Assembly: GCA_905250125.1 (NCBI GenBank)
Contig: CAJNOL010000012.1
Location: 124,001-188,000, forward strand
Origin: Rotaria sordida
Taxonomy: Eukaryota > Rotifera > Eurotatoria > Philodinida > Philodinidae
Direction: 5' to 3'
DNA: 64,000 bases
Below are positions 24,311-37,000 of this stretch, piece after piece; the stretch's first letter is position 1, and each line of letters begins with the position of its first letter. Both the position numbers and the translations under genes were made by a program. Under the pieces are notes generated by a model. It made no database searches. It was given only the letters and a program-made list of their open reading frames with translations, and was not told where the DNA came from.

Positions 24311-27300
24311 TTATTCATGATTAGGCCATTCATGTTCTGGTTCACTATTTACTAGTGATTCACGTGATTCAGGTCGATCATCAGATAAATGACCACCTTC
24401 ATCAGAAAACATGCCTAATTAAAAATAATTGATATATTTTCTATGAATGATAATAATAACAAACAATTATTTTTTACCTTCATTTTTTAATGATAATAAA
24501 TTTTTATTATTTTCATGATAGACTTCACTTTCAGATGAAAATATTCCATTTGATTCTCGATTTAAATTTTCATGTTTAGCTCGATGTTTTTCATCATCAA
24601 GTACATAATTATCACTTGGAATTTCTTCAACTTCACCTTCTTCAGATGAACTATAACGGGCATGCTAAAGAAGAGAAAAGAAAATTTTTTAATTAAATAA
24701 AATAAAAGAAAAAAACAAAAGAATAAGTTTAATTTACTTTATTAAATGTTTTTCGTTGTTGATAAGATGGACTTCGATCATTTATTGTTGGTGTTGATAA
24801 TTGAAAACTAACATTTCTTGGATATTTACGTAGATCATTTGTTTTTTCATTATCATTTATACGATTTTTATTTTCTAATTCATCTATTTGTGGAGTTTGT
24901 TGATCAATGGAATTTGATCTAATTGAACGTATTGTTATTGAAGATGGTGATGATACTTTATTAGTATTTAAATTAAAATTACGCCGTCGACGTTGTCGAG
25001 AAAGATTATGATGTTGATTGTCATCGAAATTCTCTGGATCACTACTAGATGATTTACGTAAAGCATAAGTAAATATAGTTGAAGGTCGTTCATGAATTGT
25101 TGGTGATATTTGTGAAATTATTGAATTGGGAAGATCAAGTTTAAGAGTTTTAGGATTTAATTGTCGACTATGAATTTTTGATTTCGAATCTACATCAGCC
25201 GAAATCGATGGTATTACAGATTTCATTGATGTCATAGGAAATATTTCGGCTGGTGAATTGAATGTTTGACTTTTTGGAAATATTTCTTCGATCATGTTTG
25301 GTGTTACATTTATAGAAGCACGTTTTTTTTCTTGATCTGCAATTGCAGAAAGACTTGGTGGTGTCCATGATGCTGCACTTCCTTTACTATTATTACGACG
25401 ATGTCCTGGACCTTTTTTACGTCGTTGTATAGTTTTAATACTTGGTGGATCTTGATTAGTGTTTGTTGTAGGCAACAATGATAATGACGTTGGAATATTA
25501 TTTGAATGAATTGAAATGTTATTATATGAACTAATTGACGGTTGATTATTCAACGCTGTATAATGCAATAAAAAAAAAGAAACATGCAATTTCAGAAAGA
25601 AAAATATTGTATTGCACGAGATTGTAATTTCTTTGGTGTTGTGCAATATGTCTAAATTATTTTTTCTTTATATTATGACGTCAGGAAGTATTTTTTTTAC
25701 GTCTAAAAATGTGGTTTCTTAACTGATCATTGAAAAAAAAAACCACTAATGGAAGACATATTATTACAAAAAAAAGAGTTATAATGATTTCGAATAGAAC
25801 TTGGAAAATAAAAATATGTTATTGGTTGAATTAAACGAAAATATATTGATCAATAGTAATCATTTGTTTTCCTTTATAGTTAAAGAATGCTTGTCGGTCA
25901 TAAGGGATTTCAGAAAATAATTTTTATGTATGAATTGTACTGATGAAAATTCACAATTTTGCTCTAATTAACTACCGAATTGAACTCATGAAGTTTTGTC
26001 TTAAAAAAAAAGTCTTTATCCAATCTGAACCATTTCAACAAATCATGCTATTGAAATTCCTTTTCTTTTTTTTTTAACTTAAAGTATATTTTTGGTATTA
26101 TGCACGTTCAAGGTAAAGCTTATTCATATCTTTAATATTTAATGAATGTATGCAGTAGAATTATCTGATTTGCAATTGAAAAAATTTAACTTACATCCAT
26201 TATTTGATTTAGTTGAATGTCCTTGTTTTGTTGATATTTGAGATAACTTCATAATTGGATCATTTAAAGCAAAACTTGCCGCTTTGATTAATTGTAAAGA
26301 TTTTTTCCGTGCTTCTGATATAGAATTATTTGATCGTTTTTTTCCATTATTCTTTCCTGATGATGAATGATGTTGTATATTAAGTAAACGTTCTTTTTTT
26401 TTTATTTCTTGTTCACGTTTTTGTAATTGCATCATTAATGATGATAATTCAATATAAAGTGTATTAACTTGTTGTAATTTTGTTTGATAATGTGATCGTA
26501 TATCAGCAATATGTTGTAATTCTTCTTTACGTTTTTTCATTAATTCATCATTTGTCATTTTAAGTGTTGATGATATATCAATTGTTGGTAAACGTGCTAA
26601 TTGTTCATTAATTTCAATTGACCATACACGTGTTAATTCAGTATATTCTTGTTCATGTTCAAATAAAATAATTTCTGGTTCACTAATAGTTAAATGTTTT
26701 ATTATTTGTTGAAATGATGGTCGATTTAATGGTCGTTGATTCCAACACATTGTCATTAATAATTTAAAACCTTCAGGAGCAGATGATGGAATTGGTAATG
26801 TTAAACTACCTTTACCAACACCTAAAAAAATAAAACGAAAATTATTGATAAGAAATAAAAATAAAAATAAACTTACCCCACATAACTGCACTTGGATCTA
26901 TATTATGATATGGTACTGCACATGTTAAGATTTCCCAAAGAACAATACCAAATGACCTAAAAAAGAAAAAGAATATGATCTAGTGAAAAAAATGAATTTT
27001 CAATTGAGTATGCATAAATAAATTATCAATTAAAAACTATAGTTTACTTCTCAACCAATAGAAAACGAACGTTTGTCATCAAGGAGGAAGTGCATATTTG
27101 GAACTTCCAACACCATAGCACCTTTTGGTACTGATACATATTTGAACTTTGACTGAAAATTGAGGTGATAACTATGAGTGAGAGTCATACTATTTCAATT
27201 CGATTTTTTTGTTATAAAATTTGACTAAATGCTTTCGAAGTCAAGAAATTCGAATCTCTAATCGGTTTTTCAAAATTCTTGAATCCAATACTTCCGGTCA

Positions 27301-28966
27301 AGGAAGCTTATTTCAAACAAAATAACTTAATTTTATGAAATATGAATAAACTGTAGGAAACCCACTTCCAGTGACCGGAATAATCGAATTCAAGAATTTT
27401 GAAAAACTAATTAGAGACTCAAGTTCCTCGACTTTGAAAGCATTTTGTCAAATTTTATATAAAAAAAAAATCGAATTGAAATAGTATGACTCTCATCCAC
27501 AGCTATTACATTAATTTTCAGTCTAATTCCAAATATGTATCAGTATCAAAAGGTACTATGAGTTTCAAATCTACACTTTCTCCTTGTTGTTATCTGATTG
27601 ATTAAATAAACAATAAATGACAAATTTTATAGATTAGCTTATCGAATTTCATTCTTTCGTATCATAAAAATCTTAGGTCGTTAATCTTTTTCATTCTTAT
27701 TATAATAACCAAAGACAAAATCTTTTTTTGTTTTTATAGAATAAATTCTTTCTTTTCAAGAAATTCTTTCATACCAAACATCAACTTTTTCTGAACAAGG
27801 TTCTTGTCTAATAACTTCAGGTGCCATCCAGGCTGATGTTCCATTAAATGACATAATTTTTCCTTGTTTAGTTCCTAATTGTTTACTTGTACCAAAATCA
27901 GAAATTTTTAAAATAGAATTATCAGCAATAAGAATATTTGGTGATTTTAAATCTCGATGAACGATTTTATTTGAATGTAAATAATTAACACCATTAGATA
28001 TTTGTTTTGACCAATCAAGAATTTGTGTTGGTTTTGTACAAGAACTTTTTTCACGACGTCTTTTTAATACATCATATAATGAACCATATGCACAATATTC
28101 CATAACAATATAAAATAATGGTGAAGCAATAGAAACACCTTAAAGAAAAATCAAAATAGCTGAATATATGAGAAAAGAAAAAAAAATAGAATAAAACTAA
28201 AAACAAACCTCGAAATTTAATAACATTAATATGATTTAATTTTTTTAAATGTTTTATATTTGTTTCTTCTTCACTTTTTACTCGTTTACATGCAACATTT
28301 TGACCACCAAGTTTACCAAGATAAACTGAACCTTCAATTCCAGTACCAATCAATATTAAATCATTCATTATACTATCAATTGGAATTTCCCAATCATCGA
28401 CTGGTTTTGATAATGTATTTGTTGCATCTCTAGCAGATTTAATATTTTCACCAAGTTTATTTACTGCAGAAAATATTGGTTTTAAACAACCGAGAAATGT
28501 ATCGATTAAACCATTGTTATCATCACTATTTGTATCACCATTATTTGTAACGCCTTGATATTTAACTTCAACCTGAGATAGTTCATCATCAATTGTTGTT
28601 AGCGAGGGCCTTCGAAATACTACTGGTGGATCACGTGCACCTGTTGGTGTTGATGGTGCTGAACAAGTTGTTAATGGAGCAATAGATTCTTTCGTTAATG
28701 TAGGTGGTTCATGTTCATCTTCTTCATCATCATCATCATCTAAATCAATGCTTTCCATTGAATCCATTGTTAACGAACTATAAATTACATATCATCGTAT
28801 AGAAAAAGAAAAATAAGAAGAAGAAAACTAACCCGAGATCCATATGTGGTTCATTAAATGGATTGTGATCGAGTTCATCGGATGATGAAATACCGTTAAG
28901 AACAGCCGTATTAAGTGGTGGATTCAAAATGATAGTCTCATCACTTAAATCAGGTGCTGGCGACAT
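24311..28966 (-). CDS. MAP3K12/13: Dual leucine zipper kinase, MAP3K12/13 type (DLK/LZK, Wallenda)
   Basis: Eight exons (28966-28833, 28777-28209, 28138-27775, 26956-26877, 26821-26195, 25555-24738, 24664-24478, 24414-24311) give 960 aa. This is the stress and axon-injury MAP3K that feeds MKK4/7-JNK and p38. The kinase domain spans about 173-427. It has the glycine loop GTGIEG (189-194), ATP-binding K209 in VACKRV, HRDLKSPN with catalytic D297, DFGTSK with D315, and the DLK-typical SFNGTSAWMAPEVIR and SEKVDVWSFG. The kinase opens with DDWEIP, as in DLK. The segment after it, about 430-520, has the family's coiled coils with MKKRKEELQHIADIRSHYQ and EREQEIKKKE-like heptads. The C-terminal 440 residues are low-complexity and Ser/Asn-rich. 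Intron 3 (818 bp) carries a foldback. Orthology to DLK or LZK individually cannot be decided, since the ancestor was single. Confidence 0.95.
27070..27598. mobile_element. Foldback element in DLK intron 3
   Basis: Arms of about 240 bp in inverted orientation meet near 27335. Matched landmarks are AGTCATACTATTTCAATTCGA on the left against its complement on the right, TTCAAAATTCTTGAAT against ATTCAAGAATTTTGAA, and CTTCCGGTCA against TGACCGGAA. There is no coding frame. It fills most of an 818-bp intron in a gene whose other introns are mostly under 75 bp. Confidence 0.8.
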
Positions 28967-28996
28967 ATCTACTAAATAACCTTTAACTTAAACGCC

Positions 28997-29012
28997 GCTA
29001 CCTAGAGGTAGC
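28997..29012. promoter_or_regulatory. Small hairpin in the DLK 5' leader
   Basis: GCTACC, loop TAGA, GGTAGC: a six-pair stem about 30 bp upstream of the DLK start codon. A TTTTTAG acceptor-like site lies just upstream of it on the minus strand, so the hairpin would be near the 5' end of a spliced or trans-spliced leader. Function unknown. Confidence 0.3.
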
Positions 29013-29440
29013 TTCTAAAAACAAATATGGTTATGTCGCAAAACTTTTTTGTATAATTTCTAAATTGTCATGTCTTTTTTCCGCTCGTTTCTTTATATGT
29101 ACGCTGATGTTATGGTAGCAAATAACTTAGAGCCATAAAACACCAATATATTTGTTTATTTATTTTCTGTTAACCAATCAAATTTTATAAAGAAACCTCT
29201 TGATTGTTCTGCTACATTAAAATAATATGAACTAAAAGAAAATTTCAAAATAATTTTTCTATGTAACTAAATATTAAAATTCACTTAATAAAATATAAAA
29301 AAATTTTCGAATCAAAACTTACTTATGCAACCTCCTTGAAATTCTGTCTTGACTATATGTAAGACGATGTTTGCATGAGTCATTCAATATTCTTTTGTTC
29401 GTGTACTGATGTGCATTTCTTTCTTATCTTTTACGTAAAG

Positions 29441-29464
29441 TTTTTTTTTTTTTTTTCTTTATAG
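29441..29464 (+). promoter_or_regulatory. Strong splice acceptor before the TCTP leader
   Basis: A run of about 16 T residues followed by CTTTATAG ends 47 bp before the TCTP ATG. It is a textbook polypyrimidine tract and acceptor. I see no obvious short 5' exon with a matching donor close by, which fits either a 5'UTR intron or attachment of a spliced leader. Confidence 0.4.
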
Positions 29465-29511
29465 AAAATATAGCTGCTGTTTAATTTAATTCCTTCAAAT
29501 CAATAACAACC

Positions 29512-30208
29512 ATGAAAGTCTTTATTGATGTATTTACTGGTGATGAATTATGTAGCGATTCATACCCAATGAAAGTAGTTGATGATGTTTATTATGAAGT
29601 TGAAGGCAAAGTAAGAAAATTTATTTCCAAGGAGAAAAAAAAACAAAAGATTATTTCATGAAAAAATTTTTAGAATATTGTCGAAAGCAACGATATTGAT
29701 GATGCATTGATTGGTGGTAATAAAGCACCCGAAGGTAGTGAAGCAGTGGACGACGATGGTGGTATTGCATCATCAGCAATAACTGGTATTAATGTTGTTT
29801 TAACTCATAAATTATTTGAAACATCATTTGATAAAGCTGGTTTCAAAGATTGGTTAAAAACATATTCAAAAAAGTAAAATAATTTTATTTTATTTATAAT
29901 TTTATTTTTGTTTTATATTAGACTTAAAAATTATCTTCAAGAAAATGCACCTAATCGTGTACAACCTTTTCAAGCAGGCATGACAAAATTAGCCAAAGAA
30001 ATTCTCGGGAAATTCGATGAATATCGTTTTTATCTTGGTGAAAATATGAATACTGATGGTATGGTTGTACTTCAATTTTATCGTGAAGATGGTTTGACAC
30101 CAGTATTTATCTTTTTCAAAGATGGACTTAGAGAAGAAAAATATGTAAGTTAAATATTTTTTATTATTTTTTTAAATTCTTACTTTTTTTAAAATTTTTA
30201 TCTAGTGA
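29512..30208 (+). CDS. TPT1: Translationally controlled tumour protein
   Basis: Three coding exons (29512-29610, 29674-29873, 29922-30144) give 174 aa, against 172 in human TCTP. The family protein binds calcium, tubulin and Rheb-type partners, protects from apoptosis and supports growth. The N-terminal MKVFIDVFTGDELCSDSYPM start, the acidic flexible loop, and the C-terminal half (RVQPFQAGMTKLAKEI, EYRFYLGENM, VLQFYREDG, FIFFKDGL) match the family throughout. The last coding exon ends at a GTAAGT donor after Glu-Glu-Lys-Tyr. The acceptor ATCTAG at 30200-30205 is followed at once by TGA (30206-30208), giving a C-terminus of the usual length. If that intron is retained, the protein gains only Val-Ser before a TAA. 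It is the only clear plus-strand gene in the dense region. Confidence 0.95.
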
Positions 30209-31634
30209 ACAAAAGCAGCAAAATTAACATCGATTTATTATTGTTATCATCACTTTTTTTTCCACTTCATACTGTTCTTTTTGTCTTCAATCAAATTTAT
30301 TTTTCTTCTTTGTTCACAACATTTGAATGACTAACATCTTTTATATTGTTGAATATTAGAAGAAAATAAGAACGAAATAAATTTAACAAAAAAAAAAAAA
30401 ATTGATTTACAAGAAAAGAAATAAAAATGTTTATGTTAAAGGAATTGAATCGATATTGATTGATAATGAATCATCAGAATGTAATTTTGAAAATAGAGTC
30501 TAGAAAAAAAAGAGAAACATAAAACAAAAAACAAATTTGTCAAGGTAACCCCACGAAAGACCAAAATGTGGAACTCGCAAATTCTAACTGTTATAAATTT
30601 ATGATATATTGTCAGAGGGGTTAAAATAGTTTATTTAAAAAGATCCTAAATTAATCAATTTTTATAATTGATACACGCGTTCTGAAATTTTATCATTTCC
30701 AAAAATGTTTGCATTTAGAACAATACATAACTTCCATTCTTCTAGGAATAATATGTACGAATACATGCCATAGGCAGCGATTAATATTCATTTTATTGTT
30801 CGTTTCATGAATTTAATGATCGTATTAACCTGCTATAATACATATTGATTTAATCGTTCAATAATCTTCCGAACATACCATCCTTTCTTTCGACGTGTTA
30901 TGTCTTATTTCTTTTCTTTATTGCTCGTATTCTCATATTATACTCTGATATCACCGAGATAGCAACGTGATGGTATGACCACAGAACGGAACAAAAGAAT
31001 AATCTCCCTTCGCATGGAATCGAACCATGCATCTCCTGCTTCCCGGGCAGTCGTATTAACCACTGTACTAGAAAGGAGTACTCATTATTCATTTCGTTCT
31101 GTCTTATGTTCGAAGGGGAACACTTCGAACATAACACGACGAACTTTGATCTATACTGTTGAGTTTAATCTAAACTTCGAATTCAATTAGTTCATATTTT
31201 TCTATGTTCGACCTATTCTGATTCTATTAGATTCATAATACCATCACTCCACTTATTGGCATCTACAATAAAAATCTTCTATTGTATTAAATACTCAAAC
31301 TCGGAATATTTAGACTAGTTAGAATCTACAGTAGAAATCTTATATTTATAGAATGCTTTGTAAGACTGTAGGAAATTGCGCAATAACCTGAGCGCTTTTA
31401 TAACTAACGCACCCAATGAGCTTTGGTCTCCCCCGCTTACTAGAAAAACATCTCCATTCACTGTTGGCCTCCCCCTCTTCGCCACGTTACAATGCAAACG
31501 TACCTAATAATCTTCGGTTTTCTTCCTCCTACCTACGGTTGATAGGACCTAGGGGGAGCCACAAAAACTTTGACTCAAACTTACATTCACTATTTTTCTC
31601 AAAACTATATGTGAGTTCCACAGAAAAAAAAAAA
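30209..31634. other. Intergenic region between TCTP and taspase 3' end
   Basis: This holds the presumed TCTP 3'UTR, with AATAAA words at about 30367-30400, and a minus-strand tRNA-like sequence (31005-31077). No protein gene was seen. Confidence 0.5.
31005..31077 (-). tRNA. tRNA-like sequence, degenerate, anticodon uncertain
   Basis: 73 nt that read like a tRNA on the minus strand. TAGTACAGTGGTTAATAC resembles a D-arm with box A. CATGG, TTCGATT, CCATG form a perfect T-arm with box B. An anticodon hairpin around CTGC, CCGGGAA, GCAG has seven loop bases but C instead of the near-universal U at position 33, with GGG in the anticodon place. The end TCCTTTC pairs with GAAGGGA, but in the standard register one acceptor pair is lost. 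The overall layout is closest to Asp/Gly-type tRNAs. It is probably a pseudo-tRNA or the head of a tRNA-derived SINE. Confidence 0.45.
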
Positions 31635-33816
31635 CTAAGAATTAAATGATTTGTAAAAATTTACTGTCACTTTGCTTTGATGTGTATTCATATAACCAAC
31701 AAACATTGTTTGAGTATTATGTGCACAAAGAAATTCTACTAATCGATTTTGGTTTTCATTTGTGATTAGTTTTAATAGAATAAAACCAAAATATTTTTCA
31801 GCATTTGTTGGTGTCATTCGTCGATCTAAGATATTGATTAGTTTATGAATTTATTAATATTAACATTAAATATTTTACTAAGAAAAATATTGTTTATATG
31901 ATTTCGTACTGTTTCTGGTGTTAAATCATCAATTATACAAGCATCACTAATTGATTTAGAAAAAAGACTTTTCATAAGAAATTCACCAGTGCCTAATTGA
32001 AAATAAAATCAATTAAAAAAAAACGAATCAAATTCGAATAGAATAATAAAAAAAACCTGAAGATGCAACTGCTATTGAACATGAATCATCTTTTCGTTCT
32101 GCCCAACAACCACAACCAAACCTTTATAGAAGGAAAATTTTTTTTTATTAAAAATTTCATTTTTTCTTACATAGCTGAATGTCCTACACGACCAGAATGT
32201 TTTAAGAGTATTCCGCCACTTGATGCAGCTGCTGCTACATTTCCATTTCGATCAATGACAATAGCACCAACTGTATCTAATCGTTTAGTATCATTCACAT
32301 CATCCTACAAAAAAAAAAGAACAAAAAAAAAGGCTATAAGATCAATATTTGTTTAATACCGTTTTCATCTTTTTAGTTGATTCTGATGTATTTTCATCTA
32401 ATTTTCTTTTGTATTTTTCAAACATAAAAGTACTATTTTCTAAAGAAAACAAAATATTTATATATGAAATTTAATTGGTAAGATAAAACCTGTCTTCATT
32501 TGTTGGTTATCAATTAATGGAAGACCATTTTGTTGTGCCCATTGTTTGGCACCGTCACCAACGAGGAAACTATTTTAAGAAAATATTTATTATCATACAT
32601 TTGCAGGATATATCGAATATGAATAAAATCAGTAGAAAATAAAGATTTTTCTATCGAGAATTATTCTTATAATAAATTCAAATAAAAAAAAAACCTAAAA
32701 TATTCTATATGAAAAGATTCTTTGGTTTGCTTGAAAAGTCTCAATTAGTATAATGATCATTTTTATTTGGACTCTCTTAAGAATAACCTGAAATTTTTGT
32801 GAAAACAGATCTAAGAAGAATGTTAAAGTATAGAGATGAAAATTTGCACTCACTTCCCCATATTCCACGGACCGTGACAGTCACCTTGACTATTCTCTCC
32901 TTGAAAGTGCAAAAAACAAATATATCGTATTTCACATTTTCATCCCACAAGGATTGCGCTAACAACTTTTTTTTTTTCAAAAAAATCTAGTAGTTTGAGC
33001 AATGTAAGAAAAAAAACATATGATTCAAATGATGATCAATTTATTACAAAAATTCATAATTCATGGAGTAATAGAATGATTGTGTTATTGTTCTAAGAGA
33101 AATTTGTCAATCACATTGGCTTTAAGAAATGTTAAGCATCGATTAGCCTTTGAATAAAATGATTTTTAACTTTTTATCTATTCGATTGATCAAATAGTTA
33201 AATCTATTCAATAAAATTTCATTTTTTTTTCTTTATTTACCATGGTGGTATTCGACCACCTTCCATAAGACCTTGTTTTTGTGTATGCAATAAAGCCCAT
33301 GCTAGTGTTATTGGATTTTTTATACCTTTAAATAAAAAAAAAAAACAATATTTGAACAATCATTTATAATAAACTAGTCAAATACAAAATTCGATTACCT
33401 GAAACAGCTCCTATTGCACCATAACTTTCTTCATCCATAATTGATGCATCACATTCAACATTTCCATCTAAAGTTAAATTTGAACCCATACCAGCATTTG
33501 TTAATGGACAATCCTGATAAATAAATAAAATTTTTTTTTCAATAAACACAACATTAAAAATTACTTCAAGTACAGCAACAGCAATACATGCTGCTTCAGA
33601 TGCATTTTTTCCATTATTTAATACTCTTATTCCTTGTAAACAAGCTCTTTTTATCGTTTCTTGATATCTTGGTAGTCGTGCTTCAGATTGAAGACCAGCG
33701 CCTAAGACAAAAAAAAAATCTATACTCTTACATTTAATATATTTTTCACTTGACCTACCAACATGAACTGCAATAAAACCTGCATGATTAGTTTCTGTTT
33801 CAGTCAAATCAGCCAT
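31635..33816 (-). CDS. TASP1: Threonine aspartase 1 (taspase)
   Basis: Ten exons (33816-33759, 33701-33565, 33513-33399, 33325-33241, 32569-32490, 32439-32360, 32304-32171, 32121-32057, 31992-31879, 31825-31635) give 352 aa. Taspase is an Ntn-hydrolase of the type-2 asparaginase fold. It cuts itself before the nucleophile Thr and then cleaves after Asp in nuclear substrates such as MLL and TFIIA. The self-cleavage site is LDTVGAI with Thr196. Family landmarks are [55 protein letters not shown] and, near the end, [10 protein letters not shown] and FVGYM. It is shorter than the 420-aa human protein, mainly in the linker before Thr196 and in the C-terminal half. Its start lies 225 bp downstream of the phosphatase stop codon in the same orientation, close enough for joint transcription. 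Intron 4 is 671 bp. Confidence 0.94.
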
Positions 33817-34040
33817 ATGTCTTTTTCAAAAGGAAAAAAAATCTTCAATGAAATGTTCTTTTATTTTCAATACATATATTATGATATTTAAAAAAAATAA
33901 ATAAGTTATTAAAATAAATGTATTCTTTATTAACGGAAAAAAAAAACTTGAAACTCGTTACCGAAAAAAAAAACAGACAAAATATCATTTAATGACACTG
34001 AAAGATGCTTTAAAAAGTGTATGTAAAACTGAGATTATAT

Positions 34041-37000
34041 TTAGGATGATATTTTAGGTTTATCGAAACGATTTTGAAGATTTTTCAAGAATGTTGAATA
34101 AGGACAATAATAATCTTGACAGTCTGGCAATATTTGTGTCTAAAAAGATATCAAATATAATTATATAAATAAATATTAACTAATCATTAACTTACTTCAC
34201 CATCAAACTTAACTGTCACATATGTTTCATCTGGATTATTTTTCGAAATAAAATATTTTATTAAAATATATGAAGCATATTTAGGCCAACGCATTTCAAA
34301 AATCTATAAGTAAAAATATTAATTTAATAAAAATTACAACTGATAAATATACTTCAAAAGCCATGGCTAGTGGAATTAATGTACTATCATGACCAGAATA
34401 AATAAAAAATTTATGATAAGGTCTAAAATACAAAAACAAATTTCTTCAATAAAGCAAAAAAAAATATATATATAAATTTATACTTCTTTAAATTATTATT
34501 TTTTTCTTCAAGATAATTTTTTAATATAGAATTAAAATTTTCCCTCATTAAATAAAGAATTGGTCCACAACCTGCACGTATAAATAAATCATAACCAATG
34601 GCTGTACTTTAAAAAAATACAAAATCTTTAGAATTCCTTAATTTTTTTATGAAAAAAAAATTTTACCTTATATAAACATATTCACGTGCAGACATGATTT
34701 CAAAATCTTTTACCAATTCAAGAATATCTTCTGGAACAGTAAAATTATGAGCCTATTATATACAAAGATTAACAAACAAAAAACAAATACTCATTTTGTT
34801 TGTAAGACAAAAGAAAAAAACACTAACTTGTCTCGAAACAATATCATCGTATAAACCAACAATACCATGTGGAGATTCAGTAAAACCTGATGATTAAATT
34901 ATATCATATATAAAAATTAAATTGAAATCGAAAATTTCTTACCAATACGATTTATTAACGCTTGTCGAGCTTTTTTTAATTCATGATCATCATTTAATGA
35001 CATATAAAAAGATGGAACACTAAGACATTTTTTAAGGATTGGATAAATATTTGGATTAGGAAACTACCGAAAAAAAATGAATATTAATCGATCAATTTGA
35101 TTTAATATTTATGAATATTTACCATATCTTCATCGGGAAAATGTTGAACTTCCATTTCAAACGGACCTGTTAATATATATTAGATTTTGAAAATAATCTA
35201 TAGATTTATTATTATTATTATTTACCATTAGCTTGTATTTTATTATCCGTTTTAACAGAAGAGAAAAGACCAGCAAGAAATGATCGAGCACTGGCTATTG
35301 TTCGATCCATATATGTTGATCGACAACTATAAAAAACAAATATGAGCACTTATATTTCATAATAAAGAAATATTCTATTCTAAAAAGAAAACTTTAAGTG
35401 CTGAGAGAGAAAATTTCTAAAGTTGGATAATAAAGGGTGACACATAATAAACAAAACAAAATGTTTTCCTCGTTTTAGGATACTTCCAACATATTAGAGA
35501 CTTCATTTTAGGTTCATACGATAGAGAATTTCCTGCTCTGCAAAACTACTATCTTTGTTTTTCAAATAACTTCTTTTTTTTGTGTCGGCGAAAAATTTAA
35601 AATATGAACACCTACTCAACTGTCTAACTGCAATTTCCAATTTTCTGTAGGTATCTATCGATTTGTGTAAGCCTTTGCTCATCAGAACCGATGCTAAAAG
35701 TAAAGTATTTAGCATCCATGGGTTGAGAATTTCCTGCTTTCTGCTTCCACGATCTTTTCAAGATTTCTGTTGCTATTATTCAGAAAGAAAAGGCTTTAAA
35801 TTAACACCTAATCATACTTTGAGGCATATTTTGAAAAACCATATTTTCCAAAGCGACACTTGGTTCTATGACACGTTTATTCTCATGCTACGGAATGTAG
35901 ACTTTAATTCTGAGTAAAATTACATTATGAATAAATTGAAGAGTAGAAACATTAGAAAAAGAGCAACCATGTAATTCTGCCAGAAAAAGGTTTTTTCACA
36001 CTTTTTACTTCAAAAATTTTTCTCATATATATTTCTTCTAAAATCCTAACACATATATCAAATAATACAGAATTTTGTGAAGAACTTTGACGCATATTTG
36101 AAATATCAACGAAGCCTTTATGAAAAATTTTTCATCATTTCTTGACTGCCATAGTTAAGTGATTAAGTAGGTGTTCATCTTTTAAATTTTTCGCAGACAC
36201 AAAAAACTGATTTGAAAAACAAAGATAGTAACGGGTGCGGCAGAATAAATGGCCCTCTCAGTATTTTTTGCTGACATCTTTTCAAATTCTCATCTGATTG
36301 GGCTAATTTTTTTAAAAGTTCGCCGTCTCAAGCTCTACAAAACTAGTCACTTCATCTGTAAATTCATCGTCGATAAACGTTTTTGGATAATGAAAAGTAA
36401 AGATCTTTAAAATATCGTACTTTCAAAGTACCAGAATGGTGATACTCCAATAAAAATTTTTCGTGATTTAAATGGTGGAATAGGTCTAAGAACAATCAAA
36501 CAATGGTACCAAACGATCCGTCAGTCTGGCTCTATCACACTATGAAGTCCACTAGGTTGTCCCCGTTTGGCCAGAACAAAAGAGAATATTCAAAAGGTAA
36601 AACACGGTTTACGCAGAAGAAAAAGAGTATCAGCTCGAAAACTATCAATGGTGCTTGATATTTCCGAAAGAAGTGTTTGGCGAATAATGAAAAACGATTT
36701 AGGGCTACGTTCCTATAAAAAAGTTATCGAACCATCACTTTCCTATGATCAAAAGATCAAACGGAAAAAATTTGCAAACTGGGTTTGAACAAATTTCCGA
36801 AAGGAAGAAACCACGAGGATTCTCTTTTCGGATGAGAAATTTTTGACACCGATGGTGTCTATAACTCTCAAAATGATCGAGTGGGGACAGTCAATCGTAC
36901 TGATGCCGATAAAAATGGTGATATTAAGCAAAGACGAAAGTTCCCACAGAAAGTAATGGTTTGGTTGGGTGCCTGTTCCAAGGGCGTAACGCCCTTGGTA

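Noticed and set aside
25676..25683. Perfect CRE-like TGACGTCA in DLK intron 5
   Set aside because: An 8-mer is expected about once by chance in a window this size, and the intronic position gives no support.
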